Shown: one piece after another, positions 1 to 8,180 of the stretch | How the letters are laid out: each line of letters starts with the position of its first letter | Numbering within the stretch: position 1 is the first letter of the stretch | Assembly: GCF_949774925.1 (NCBI RefSeq) | Contig: NZ_OX458932.1 | Location: 1,364,001-1,428,000, forward strand | Source of the DNA: Candidatus Methylacidiphilum fumarolicum | GTDB lineage: Bacteria > Verrucomicrobiota > Verrucomicrobiia > Methylacidiphilales > Methylacidiphilaceae | DNA: 64,000 nucleotides | Direction: 5' to 3' | Translations under genes and position numbers: made by a program | The notes under the pieces: model-generated | Database searches by the model: none | What the model saw: only the letters and a program-made list of their open reading frames with translations | Told to the model about the DNA's origin: nothing

Positions 1-871
1 TATAGAAATTGACGTTTATCATTGTAGAGGGTATCCCAGTAGGCAGGGGATGTCGGATGTTTAAAGTCTCAAAAAGGAAAAAATCTCTTTTAAGTTGATT
101 TAGAGATTTCTCTAAAAGTTGTAGAACCTTCTTTCTAGAAAGTCTTAGTTTTTGAGCAATCCAGGTGGTAGGTCTTTTTTTAGCCCCTTCTCCTTCAATG
201 CCAAAAAAGTATAATACTATTTTTCTAGAAATATCATCAAGATGAGATAACGCAATATAAAGCTTCTGCAGCTTTTCTTCTTTTTCTTCCTCTTCTGCTG
301 TATTGTCAGGATAAACCAAAAGGTCCATGAGAGATGTTTCAGAGTCATCTAAAGCAGAAAAATGAAGGCTTAAATCTCCAGAATATACATGGAGTATTTT
401 TTCCATGTCATGGAGAGAACATCCATACAATTCAGTGATCTCTTCAACGGTCAGTCCTTGTTCTAAAAATCTCTCTATTTTTCTATAAGATCTGTACATC
501 GATGCTGGTCTTCGAACAGTAGCTCTACAAGCATTGGCATAATTTCTAACTCTATTTCTCACATGATGAATGGCATAATCTAAAAATCGGATGTTAAAAT
601 TCTCATTCCATTTTTCAAGGGCATCAAGTATTCCAATCCATCCAACGTTTTCAGCATCAGGCCATTGATCAGCTAAATTTGGTAAATAAAAACGAGCTAC
701 TTGCTGTCTTATAGGTAAAGAAATTTTAGCAAGCCAATCCAAGGCTTCCGCATCTGCAGCTTTTGCTTTAAGAATAAGTGGGAGTTCTTCCTTGAATTTC
801 TCTTCATAGTGAGTAGAATTATGTTGTTGATTACTAACAGGATCCAAAGTTTTAGTTAGTTTGGCTCTCAT
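1..871 (-). CDS. RNA polymerase sigma-70 family factor, 3' end cut by window edge
   Basis: Reading the minus strand from the ATG at 871 gives 290 codons without a stop before the window ends, so the C-terminus is missing. Residues about 60-115 resemble sigma region 2 (DAENVGWIGILDALEKW, then FLDYAIHHVRNRVRNY). A region 3-like helix pair follows (IERFLEQGLTVEEITELYG), and residues about 215-265 resemble region 4 (LDDISRKIVL, WIAQKLRLSRKKVLQLL). It lacks an obvious region 1 and has a short N-terminus, which fits an alternative sigma factor rather than the housekeeping one. It is divergent from the type IV secretion-like operon, with 239 bp between the two starts, so it may control that operon; this is inference. 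Family assignment is fairly sure, regulon unknown. Confidence 0.8.
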   Translation of the reverse strand, partial: MRAKLTKTLDPVSNQQHNSTHYEEKFKEELPLILKAKAADAEALDWLAKISLPIRQQVARFYLPNLADQWPDAENVGWIGILDALEKWNENFNIRFLDYAIHHVRNRVRNYANACRATVRRPASMYRSYRKIERFLEQGLTVEEITELYGCSLHDMEKILHVYSGDLSLHFSALDDSETSLMDLLVYPDNTAEEEEKEEKLQKLYIALSHLDDISRKIVLYFFGIEGEGAKKRPTTWIAQKLRLSRKKVLQLLEKSLNQLKRDFFLFETLNIRHPLPTGIPSTMINVNFY

Positions 872-933
872 GATAGTAGTTGGGTATAACCATTGTAAAT
901 TAGCATAGATTCTCGGCAAGAATAAAATATAAT

Positions 934-962
934 TGTAACAATATTGTAACATTTCTGTAACA
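934..962. repeat. Three TGTAACA direct repeats at exact 11-bp spacing (candidate operator)
   Basis: TGTAACA occurs at 934-940, 945-951 and 956-962, that is, 7-bp units separated by 4 bp. This geometry is that of OmpR/PhoB-family response regulators, whose boxes are tandem 7-bp half-sites with 11-bp periodicity. The repeats lie between the sigma-factor gene and the secretion-like operon. Reading toward the sigma gene, a TATATT-like -10 follows directly, so the repeats could sit at its -35. Which gene is regulated, and by what protein, is not known. Confidence 0.5.
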
Positions 963-1110
963 TTTGGTTATTTTTCATCTTATTTTTTAAATATTAAATT
1001 TGATTTTTATTCTTCCTTAATTCTTTATGGCCTTGCTTTAGGCTTATTTTCAGTCATCTAAAGCTTTCAAAAAATATTTTTTCTGTACTCGATCGAATCA
1101 CCCATTACTT

Positions 1111-2478
1111 ATGAAAGTAATTCGATCCTTTTTTTTCTTTTTCGTTTTTTTTCCTTTATTTTTTCTTCCATCGATTAGAGCGGAAAATGTTGAGGTTTAT
1201 TCCCGAACATATTCCTATGACCTCGCTCTAAAGTTAAACCAACAAGAAAGTGAATTTTTTTCTTTTTTTTACACTCAGGCCACCGCTTTTTTTTATAAGG
1301 CTTTCCCTTTTTTGATCGGATTTCTTTTAGCTGCTGGAGGACTCAGAATATTTAGAAAAAAAAGAATTTGTTTTTTAGCAGCTGATTATCTTCTTTGCGT
1401 CCTCATTGTAATAACTGTTTTTTCTGGAATTCCGAAAATAGTTTTTGATCCAATGGAAGGAATTATCCCACAGGGCCTTGTTAACTATATCGGCCAGCTC
1501 AATATAGAAGGAATAAAAATTGAGGGGAAGAATCCTAGAGAATGGTGGGATAACTGGTTGACTAATTCTAAAAGCTCTCTTGGATCGAAATTTTCATTAG
1601 AATATAGTGTAGAAAAGAGCCAAAGGATTTGGAAATACTTCCCACATCGATATGAGGAATTGGAAGCCAAAACAAAAGAAACCATTCAGAAATTTCTTCC
1701 TTATGACTATCCATCAGAAAAAATAAAAAAATTACTTCTCTTTTTGCTCATTGCTACAGGTAAAGGATTTTTTCACTCTGTTCTTTTCTTTTCCTATATC
1801 TTTTCACAGCTTTCTCTCTTTTTCTACCTTTTAATCCCCATTGTACTCAATTTTATCGAAGAATGTCTTATGCTTTTTTCTCTTTTCCTCTGTTTGTGTT
1901 TTGGATTAACATTGCCACTTAAGCCACATATACAGTTGATGGGACAATCCTACCGATTTTTCCTTTTATCTTTCCTTCCTAATTTCCTTTGGATCATCCT
2001 TTCTTTTTTGTGTTATTTCTTGTTTACATCTCTTTTTGGAGCCATTTTTGATGAAGGAGGAGGCTTCTTAACTTTCTTTCATTCTTCTAGCCATGATATA
2101 CGGCATGCTCTGAGTAAGACTTACTTTTTATTTTCCTTTTTAGAATTTTTGCCCGAAACTTTCCGAATAGTTTTCTTAGGATTTTGGGAGCTTTCATGGG
2201 AGGCTGGTTTTTACTGTTTAGTTAGCTTTTGTTTGGCCTTATTTCTTTTCTTGGGGATTACCATCCCATTGTGGGGAATGTTCAGGACAATATCTTTGAC
2301 AAATGAAGCGCCAACAGTTGCATCGCGATTATTTAGAAAGATGCGCTATGGCATAGGAAAAACTACCTACAAAATGATTTCAAAAATCAAAAATATCCCC
2401 CTATGTTTTTCAGAAACAGAATTTTCCTCTTCAAAATCTAAGAATGAACCTAAAAAAGATCCTGCATCCTATTCATAA
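1111..2478 (+). CDS. Polytopic membrane protein, first gene of T4SS-like operon (VirB6/TrbL-like by position)
   Basis: 455 residues. A signal-like hydrophobic N-terminus (about residues 5-24) is followed by a transmembrane pair near 55-105, a soluble loop (about 110-200), and four or more hydrophobic segments between about 205 and 395. The last 60 residues are basic and probably cytoplasmic. The segment layout and its place in an operon with VirB2-, VirB3- and VirB4-like proteins suggest the VirB6/TrbL inner-membrane channel role, but I see no diagnostic motif, so this is inference from context. The coding strand is very T-rich, as usual for membrane proteins in this low-G+C genome. The next gene starts 23 bp downstream. 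Confidence 0.6.
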   Translation: MKVIRSFFFFFVFFPLFFLPSIRAENVEVYSRTYSYDLALKLNQQESEFFSFFYTQATAFFYKAFPFLIGFLLAAGGLRIFRKKRICFLAADYLLCVLIVITVFSGIPKIVFDPMEGIIPQGLVNYIGQLNIEGIKIEGKNPREWWDNWLTNSKSSLGSKFSLEYSVEKSQRIWKYFPHRYEELEAKTKETIQKFLPYDYPSEKIKKLLLFLLIATGKGFFHSVLFFSYIFSQLSLFFYLLIPIVLNFIEECLMLFSLFLCLCFGLTLPLKPHIQLMGQSYRFFLLSFLPNFLWIILSFLCYFLFTSLFGAIFDEGGGFLTFFHSSSHDIRHALSKTYFLFSFLEFLPETFRIVFLGFWELSWEAGFYCLVSFCLALFLFLGITIPLWGMFRTISLTNEAPTVASRLFRKMRYGIGKTTYKMISKIKNIPLCFSETEFSSSKSKNEPKKDPASYS

Positions 2479-2501
2479 TTGATAGAAAGGAATGGAATAT
2501 A

Positions 2502-3266
2502 ATGAGAAAAACAATGATTTTAATCAAAAATCCTCTAACGGCCTCAAAACTAAGATTGTTTATTCTTTGGGCTTATGCCTCATTTTCAATTGCTCTATTG
2601 GCTGATAATGGATCAGATATAAGCCTTCCTTTAAAGCTCTCCAATCCATCTGCTCATTCTCTTCCTATAAAAGGAGATTCATCGAATTTATCCAATAAAG
2701 AAAGCAAGCCTTTAAAGAAAAATGAAACTAATCTTATTCCAAGAGAAAACAAATCGACAGACAGGATAGGAGAAAATAAAGAACAAATCCAGAAAGAATT
2801 GCCGACACAATCAATAATTCCAAATAACGAAAACTTTCAACCGATAATTTTGGACTTTCGAATTACAGAACTTATGGAGCTTAAACGAATAGCTAGGGAG
2901 ATCGGAGGTAATCTGATTATTACCATTGAGCCGGTAGGAATTACCGCCGCCGATCTCATCATTCCTTTAAGAAACTCTGGATTATTTAATGTAGAGTCAA
3001 AGGATGGGAAACTCTTCATTGTAAGTTCCAATGGCCAACAACAAAAAAAGGCATATGAAGAGGAAATAGCAGCTCTTTCAAGACGACAAGCAGCTCTGCT
3101 TCGGAATATAGCGGTATTGCAGAACTTGGCAACTTCTGAGAATTCTTCCAAACAAACCTCTTCAACAGAATCCATTGATTCCATAGAAAAAGAACAGAAA
3201 AATAATATGCAATCGATGGCGCATATCCTTCCCAACACTCAAGAAGAATATCCTTTGCCTAAATAG
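2502..3266 (+). CDS. Exported protein with secretin/STN-like small domain and C-terminal coiled coil
   Basis: 254 residues, starting with a basic stretch and hydrophobic segment (about 18-34) that looks like a signal peptide. A low-complexity, Ser/Lys/Asn/Glu-rich linker runs to about residue 115. Residues about 118-172 (ELMELKRIAREIGGNLIITI ... LFNVESKDGKLFIV) follow the alpha/beta pattern of STN/secretin N-domains: helix, strand, 'xxPLRNxG', then strand-turn-strand. Residues about 178-210 are predicted coiled coil. The family is not certain. Context suggests an outer-envelope or core component of the secretion-like complex. Spacing to the previous gene is 23 bp, so co-transcription is likely. 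Confidence 0.55.
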   Translation: MRKTMILIKNPLTASKLRLFILWAYASFSIALLADNGSDISLPLKLSNPSAHSLPIKGDSSNLSNKESKPLKKNETNLIPRENKSTDRIGENKEQIQKELPTQSIIPNNENFQPIILDFRITELMELKRIAREIGGNLIITIEPVGITAADLIIPLRNSGLFNVESKDGKLFIVSSNGQQQKKAYEEEIAALSRRQAALLRNIAVLQNLATSENSSKQTSSTESIDSIEKEQKNNMQSMAHILPNTQEEYPLPK

Positions 3267-3343
3267 CTCAAATAGCTCTAAGCTTCGGATTGTTTTATTC
3301 AAAGAAAAATTTTTGATTTTTAAAATAAAAGATCAATTCAGTT

Positions 3344-4138
3344 ATGTCTAAAAAAAGCCGAATTCTGAAAGGCCCTTTAGCTTGGATGTTCCCTTTGCTT
3401 TCGTTTCCTATTTTTTTGTCTTTTATTTCGAATGCAAAAGAAATACCTGATTATTTAGGGAAGGGAAGTAGTTTATTTTTATTTCAGCCTTTCAAAAGAA
3501 AAGAATCGAGTTATTCAAAAGATAAAACAATTACTAGAGAACAAAAGCCCCCTGCAAGCATTACTCCAAAGAGTTCATTTTTGAAATTACAAGAGGATCT
3601 ATTCGATCAAGGATCTTTTGAAAAGAGATTTGCGTATCGAACAGAAAAATGGATTGTTTGGGTTTGTTGGCTTAATCCAGATGGGAAAATTTCCGAGTCT
3701 TTGCCAATCTGGATAGATAAAAACAAAGACGGCCACTATTTTCTCAAAGCCTCTGTGAACATTGGAGAAGAAATTCGGCCCAACTTTGGAGAAAATCAGA
3801 CTCTCAGCTTATGCCAAACATTAAGTCTTTTCCATTCAGACAATGGGGAAGTTAAGCCTATAGCCTCACCAATTTGGATAATTATCCAATCCAAAGATAA
3901 CAAAAAAGAGGAAATATGGACTGGGGAAGGGGGATGGGAAGCTTCTTCTAATTTATTCGATTTCAGAAACGTTTATTCTCCTTTTAAATCTTTTTTGAGA
4001 AACCAAAGTAATCCCATCTATAAAAAATTAAGTCAATATGAATGGCCTGATATAGTTTTATTTCTTCAGAAAAGTGACGACAAGACAAACAAACAGATGA
4101 TGGAAAACCCAGATCAAATTCTTCTGAATTTTAAATAA
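3344..4138 (+). CDS. Exported protein of unknown function in T4SS-like operon
   Basis: 264 residues. The N-terminus (KKSR, then a hydrophobic stretch to about residue 31 ending SNAKE) looks like a signal peptide. The mature part is soluble with many aromatic residues (for example WIVWVCWLNPDGK near 100-112). I recognise no family. It lies 77 bp after the preceding gene and 94 bp before the first pilin-like gene, all on the same strand, so it is probably periplasmic and part of the same apparatus. Function should be left open. Confidence 0.5.
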   Translation: MSKKSRILKGPLAWMFPLLSFPIFLSFISNAKEIPDYLGKGSSLFLFQPFKRKESSYSKDKTITREQKPPASITPKSSFLKLQEDLFDQGSFEKRFAYRTEKWIVWVCWLNPDGKISESLPIWIDKNKDGHYFLKASVNIGEEIRPNFGENQTLSLCQTLSLFHSDNGEVKPIASPIWIIIQSKDNKKEEIWTGEGGWEASSNLFDFRNVYSPFKSFLRNQSNPIYKKLSQYEWPDIVLFLQKSDDKTNKQMMENPDQILLNFK

Positions 4139-4232
4139 AAGGACAACTCAATCACCTCTTATTTCTTTTCTTTTTCTTAAAATTTTTTTTAACAAAAGTC
4201 ATATTTCCTCTTTCCATTCCTATTAAGAAAGT

Positions 4233-4577
4233 ATGAAAATAAGATACTATTCTTTTCAGCTACGACTTATTATTGCAATATTAAGCATCTTTATTTGTTA
4301 TGTTATTAATGCTTCTATTTCCTATGGTGCCGGAGGGACTGGGGTTCTAAATGTTACACCTCTTAATGGTGCTGATGCTGAAGGATTTACTACTTTGCAA
4401 CAATTGCAGATGGCCTTTTCAGATTATGGCTATCTTATTTCTCTTTGCTTATTGGTATTTGGGGGAGTTATGTGGTTTTTTAACAGGCCAGCTTTTACAA
4501 TTGGCGCATTGGTTGCTGCAGCAGTAATCTATGGGGGCCCTCATCTTGCTAATGGAATTCGAGCTGTTTCTCAATAA
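4233..4577 (+). CDS. VirB2/TrbC-like pilin subunit 1
   Basis: 114 residues: a signal peptide (about 1-33, ending ISYGA), a short Gly-rich mature N-terminus, then two hydrophobic segments (about 66-86 and 89-105) joined by the turn FFNRPAFTIGA. This size and two-helix plan is typical of VirB2/TrbC major pilins, which are processed and assembled into the T4SS pilus. Its C-terminal 47 residues closely match those of the next gene (shared LLVFGG, RPAF.IGA, AAVIY.GPHL), indicating a tandem duplication. The nearby VirB3/VirB4-like genes support the call. Confidence 0.7.
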   Translation: MKIRYYSFQLRLIIAILSIFICYVINASISYGAGGTGVLNVTPLNGADAEGFTTLQQLQMAFSDYGYLISLCLLVFGGVMWFFNRPAFTIGALVAAAVIYGGPHLANGIRAVSQ

Positions 4578-4612
4578 GACTTATTTTCATTTAATTGAAG
4601 GGAATGATTCTG

Positions 4613-5071
4613 ATGAGCAGCGAAATTTTTTGGGGTTGTTATTTGTGTGATCCTCTACAACAGGCTCTTTCTCAAATATGGGGATTTCAGTCTTCCCTTT
4701 TTCTTTCTTTCTTATCTCTTTACACTGTATATCTGGGGATCAATCATGCATTGCATACTGTCGAAATGGAAAGGTGGGGAGCATTTGTGGCTGGTTCGAT
4801 AATTTTACTAACAGCTCAAACACTTGGATCAATCTACTTTAATGTTATAAATAATTCGAGTAGTTCCAATAATCAATCTGATAATCCAATTCCTGGATTT
4901 ATAAGCTCTTTGCAAGATTATTTATATTGGATTAGTCTATCTTTATTAGTTTTTGGTGGCTTAATGCTTTTTTTTAGACGCCCTGCTTTTGCGATAGGTG
5001 CAATAGTAGGTGCAGCGGTCATCTATGCCGGTCCTCATTTAGTTCATGGTTTATTGAACAGCATAAAATGA
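4613..5071 (+). CDS. VirB2/TrbC-like pilin subunit 2, with N-terminal extension
   Basis: About 152 residues from the ATG at 4613, chosen because a GAAGGGA ribosome site lies 8-9 bases upstream; an in-frame TTG at 4595 is less likely. The C-terminal third repeats the two-helix pilin module of the gene before it (LLVFGGLM, RRPAFAIGAIVGAAVIYAGP). The N-terminal half differs: hydrophobic segments near 20-40 and 55-75, then a Ser/Asn-rich loop. It could be a minor pilin, a pilus base or a specialised VirB2 paralogue. The stop codon overlaps the next start by 4 bp (ATGA), which suggests translational coupling. Confidence 0.65.
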   Translation: MSSEIFWGCYLCDPLQQALSQIWGFQSSLFLSFLSLYTVYLGINHALHTVEMERWGAFVAGSIILLTAQTLGSIYFNVINNSSSSNNQSDNPIPGFISSLQDYLYWISLSLLVFGGLMLFFRRPAFAIGAIVGAAVIYAGPHLVHGLLNSIK

Positions 5072-5475
5072 TGAAAAATCCATCTAATCTTTTTTTTACT
5101 CCATCTTTACCTTATTCAACATACAATCAAAAAACAGACAAAGAAAAGGATAAAAATGGTCTACCTGTATGCAAATCTGTGGGATTAATTAATGAAAAAG
5201 AAACATTCTTGGGATTGGAAGGTCCATTAATCTTCGTTCCTGCTGCTGTTTTTCTCGTTGTCCATAATCATTCTCATAACTTTTATTTTTCCCTCTGTGT
5301 TTTCGTAATAATCTACGTGTTTATTCGAGTCTTTTTGAGTGATAAACCTCCCCATTTTTTACGCTTTATCATTGATTATTATAGGATCCCCAAAATTTAT
5401 GAACACCGGTTTTTTAATGTTCAGTTATCTTATAACTCTGCATCAATATTTGAAGAACATATCCCTTATTCTTAA
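5068..5475 (+). CDS. VirB3/TrbD-like inner-membrane protein
   Basis: 135 residues. A Lys/Asn-rich, cytoplasmic-looking N-terminus of about 50 residues is followed by GLEGPLIFVPAAV and two close hydrophobic segments (about 52-66 and 70-88), then a basic aromatic tail. VirB3/TrbD proteins are small, have two transmembrane segments, and are encoded between the pilin and the VirB4 ATPase, exactly as here. The sequence match is weak, so position carries much of the call. It starts in a 4-bp overlap with the second pilin gene. Confidence 0.55.
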   Translation: MMKNPSNLFFTPSLPYSTYNQKTDKEKDKNGLPVCKSVGLINEKETFLGLEGPLIFVPAAVFLVVHNHSHNFYFSLCVFVIIYVFIRVFLSDKPPHFLRFIIDYYRIPKIYEHRFFNVQLSYNSASIFEEHIPYS

Positions 5476-5516
5476 CTCCTTCATAGAAGATTTCTTTTTA
5501 TAAACACAAAAGCTAT

Positions 5517-8180
5517 ATGAAAAATTTTCTTTCACCCTTCCGATTATTTGTAAAAAGTCAGCTTTTTACTAAAAAGAGAATTCCTTCTTTCATAGACTGG
5601 GCTGATGCGTGTCCTTATGCGGGGCTGTACGATAGATACATTATTGACAAATTTGGTGCGGTTCATGCTTTTTACAGGACCTACTTCCCACAAGCCGATA
5701 TAGCCAGCCCTTCTCGTCTTGTCGATCTACAGAATCAACTTAGGCTCTTGCTTACTCAGCTTCCTCATGAAATTTCACAAACCCAGCATATTTTTACGTG
5801 CAATGGAGACTATGGTCCCCTGTTAGAAGCATTTGCTAGTATTCCTTCGGATCCACAAGTAAAAGAATTTAGAGAAAGAAAAGCAAAGAGACTTTATCAA
5901 CGGATGGCTAAAAGAAAGCTGGTTAGGATTGAAACCCACACGATTTTGACGGTCGCCCCTTCTGATCAACTGAGAGAAACTGAATGGTTTTTACGTATTG
6001 GGAGCAGAGAGAGTTCGGAAGCTGTAAGAAAAAGGATCTCAAAAACACAGTTTGACTCAGCAATCTCAAGTATAAAAGCAGCTGAAGCTGTGTTTGCAGA
6101 AATATTAAGAAAAGCTTCTGCACGGTTTTTCCCTCTAGATGCTTATGAAATAGCGGATTATTTTTTTAGGCTGTGGAATCCGGGATTAGCTGTCGAAGAG
6201 ACAATGAAAGTAAATTACGACTACGATAGGATGCCCTTTGTGGATGCCTGGATGGTTCAAGAAGCAAGGATTCATAAAGACATGTTACAAATTGGGGATT
6301 ACTATCATGGATTGGTCTCAATGGTTGGATTACCCTTAGAGACGCGTCCCAGGGATATGGAAAAATTAACCGTAGGATTACCCTTCCGTGATGTTCGTGT
6401 CAGTCTAGTGGTTAGGAAGACTGATAAAATAAAAGAATTAGAAAAACTAAGGAAACGCATAGACTGGGCAGATCAAAGGATGCGCCTTGGTTTAAACCTT
6501 GTTGATATGCTCTATAAACCTCATGAAAATAGGAGGGAATCGGGGATACAAAATATCGAAGCATGGATGCAAATAGAAGAAGCTCAGAATCTGTTAAGAG
6601 AGATTCGTTCGGGAGATGATGATCTTCTTCAAATCCAGCTTACCATTCATTTTTGGCATAAACAACAAGAAGAGATCAAAAAAAGAGCAAAAATATTGCT
6701 TAATCGTTTTGGGGATCTCTCAAGGGCAAAAGGTTGGATTGAACAATCGAGCCTTTTGCCGGTGTTGATGAGTGAAATGCCGGCTGTTTATGCCCCGCTT
6801 ACTCGGCCTCTTCTTGTAAGGGGGAGAATGGCGGCGGATTTGATGCCTATTTGCAGAGGATTAGAAAGTGATGAAAAGCCTATTTATCTTTTTGGAAACA
6901 CGACAGGAGGTTTAGTTCCTCTCGATTTGGAAGACAAAAGAAACGAAGGTGCTTCCATGCTTTACATAAGCGGAGTAAAAGGGTCTGGCAAAAGTGCATT
7001 AGCGCAACTGATTGTTCTTAGACATTTTTTGGAAAATAGTATCCTGGTGATATTAGATAAAGGCAACAGTTATGATAGACTCGTTGAACTGTGCGGTGGA
7101 ACAACTATCAGACTGGATATGGCTACACCAAAATGTTTCAACCCTTTTGAGGTTTATACTCGGAGGAATAAAAGCGGTGAACTGACAGAGCCTTCAGATT
7201 ATGAACTAACCAAGGTAGTCAGTTGTTTGGAAATACTTGCTACTTCTCAAAGAGGAAATAGTCTGAGCATCGAGGAAAAAAATATTCTTGAATCTTTAAC
7301 AAGACAAACTTTCTCTAATGCTGTAAAAAATAAAGCTTTTTATGTAACGCTAGATGACTTTTCACGCCAAATGGCTTATAGATCCGATGCCAAATTTTTG
7401 GCTGAATCCCTTAAGGCTTTTATTGATGGTAGGTACAAAAGTTGGTTTAATGGCACCACACAAATTCATTGGAAAACTAGAGTAGTTCATTTCGATTTTG
7501 AATATATATCTAAGGATAAGGATTTAGCAGCTGCTCTCATTCCAATGGCTGTCTTATTCGTGTCTGATGTTATCTTATCCAACCCCAATATTTTTAAAAT
7601 GTTGGTTTTTGGAGAAATGTGGCAACATGTCTCTAATCCTGCTACGGCCAATTTGATTATAGAAGCTTTTAAAACCTATAGAAAAAAAAGATGTGCGGTC
7701 ATTGGAGAATCTCAAGCGATCCTGGATCTTGTGGATAATCCATCAGTTGCAAAAGCTGTCATACAAAATGTTGACACTTGGATTTTATTTCCTCAAGGAA
7801 GCGAACATCATATTGAATATGCTGTTAAAGAACTAGAGCTCACACAAGGTCAAAGGGATCTGTTAACTCATTTACGGTCAGCGGCTAGGGTTCATCTAGA
7901 TGGTGAAGTAGAACTATGGAGAGAAGCTTTTTATCTAAGGGGAAGGGGACCTGATGCTCTATCAGGGGTTATTCGTGCTGAAATTGAGCCAGAAGAATAT
8001 TGGTTAACCACAACCACTCCTAATGATTTCCCAGCATGGAATGCGGCCAAAGCAGCCTTTTCTGGTGACATTCGCCAAACACTGGAAGCACTATCTATAA
8101 AATATCCATTAGGAATTAGAGAAGAAAAGATAAAAGTAGCATCCAGTATAGTCCCCTATGAGTCTTTGATAAAAAAATGA
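5517..8180 (+). CDS. VirB4/TraC-family conjugation ATPase with altered Walker B
   Basis: 887 residues, the size of VirB4/TrbE ATPases that energise pilus assembly and substrate transfer at the inner membrane. The N-terminal half (about 1-440) is the VirB4-specific region. Walker A is GVKGSGKS at residues 486-493. The C-terminal RecA-like lobe carries LVFGEMW at 696-702, where family members normally have a DE pair (for example DEAW). The Asp is Gly here, while the Glu and Trp are kept. A following strand reads AVIGESQAIL in place of the usual Thr-Gln motif. The stop overlaps the next start by 4 bp. ATP binding is likely; whether hydrolysis is normal is uncertain. Confidence 0.88.
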   Translation: MKNFLSPFRLFVKSQLFTKKRIPSFIDWADACPYAGLYDRYIIDKFGAVHAFYRTYFPQADIASPSRLVDLQNQLRLLLTQLPHEISQTQHIFTCNGDYGPLLEAFASIPSDPQVKEFRERKAKRLYQRMAKRKLVRIETHTILTVAPSDQLRETEWFLRIGSRESSEAVRKRISKTQFDSAISSIKAAEAVFAEILRKASARFFPLDAYEIADYFFRLWNPGLAVEETMKVNYDYDRMPFVDAWMVQEARIHKDMLQIGDYYHGLVSMVGLPLETRPRDMEKLTVGLPFRDVRVSLVVRKTDKIKELEKLRKRIDWADQRMRLGLNLVDMLYKPHENRRESGIQNIEAWMQIEEAQNLLREIRSGDDDLLQIQLTIHFWHKQQEEIKKRAKILLNRFGDLSRAKGWIEQSSLLPVLMSEMPAVYAPLTRPLLVRGRMAADLMPICRGLESDEKPIYLFGNTTGGLVPLDLEDKRNEGASMLYISGVKGSGKSALAQLIVLRHFLENSILVILDKGNSYDRLVELCGGTTIRLDMATPKCFNPFEVYTRRNKSGELTEPSDYELTKVVSCLEILATSQRGNSLSIEEKNILESLTRQTFSNAVKNKAFYVTLDDFSRQMAYRSDAKFLAESLKAFIDGRYKSWFNGTTQIHWKTRVVHFDFEYISKDKDLAAALIPMAVLFVSDVILSNPNIFKMLVFGEMWQHVSNPATANLIIEAFKTYRKKRCAVIGESQAILDLVDNPSVAKAVIQNVDTWILFPQGSEHHIEYAVKELELTQGQRDLLTHLRSAARVHLDGEVELWREAFYLRGRGPDALSGVIRAEIEPEEYWLTTTTPNDFPAWNAAKAAFSGDIRQTLEALSIKYPLGIREEKIKVASSIVPYESLIKK

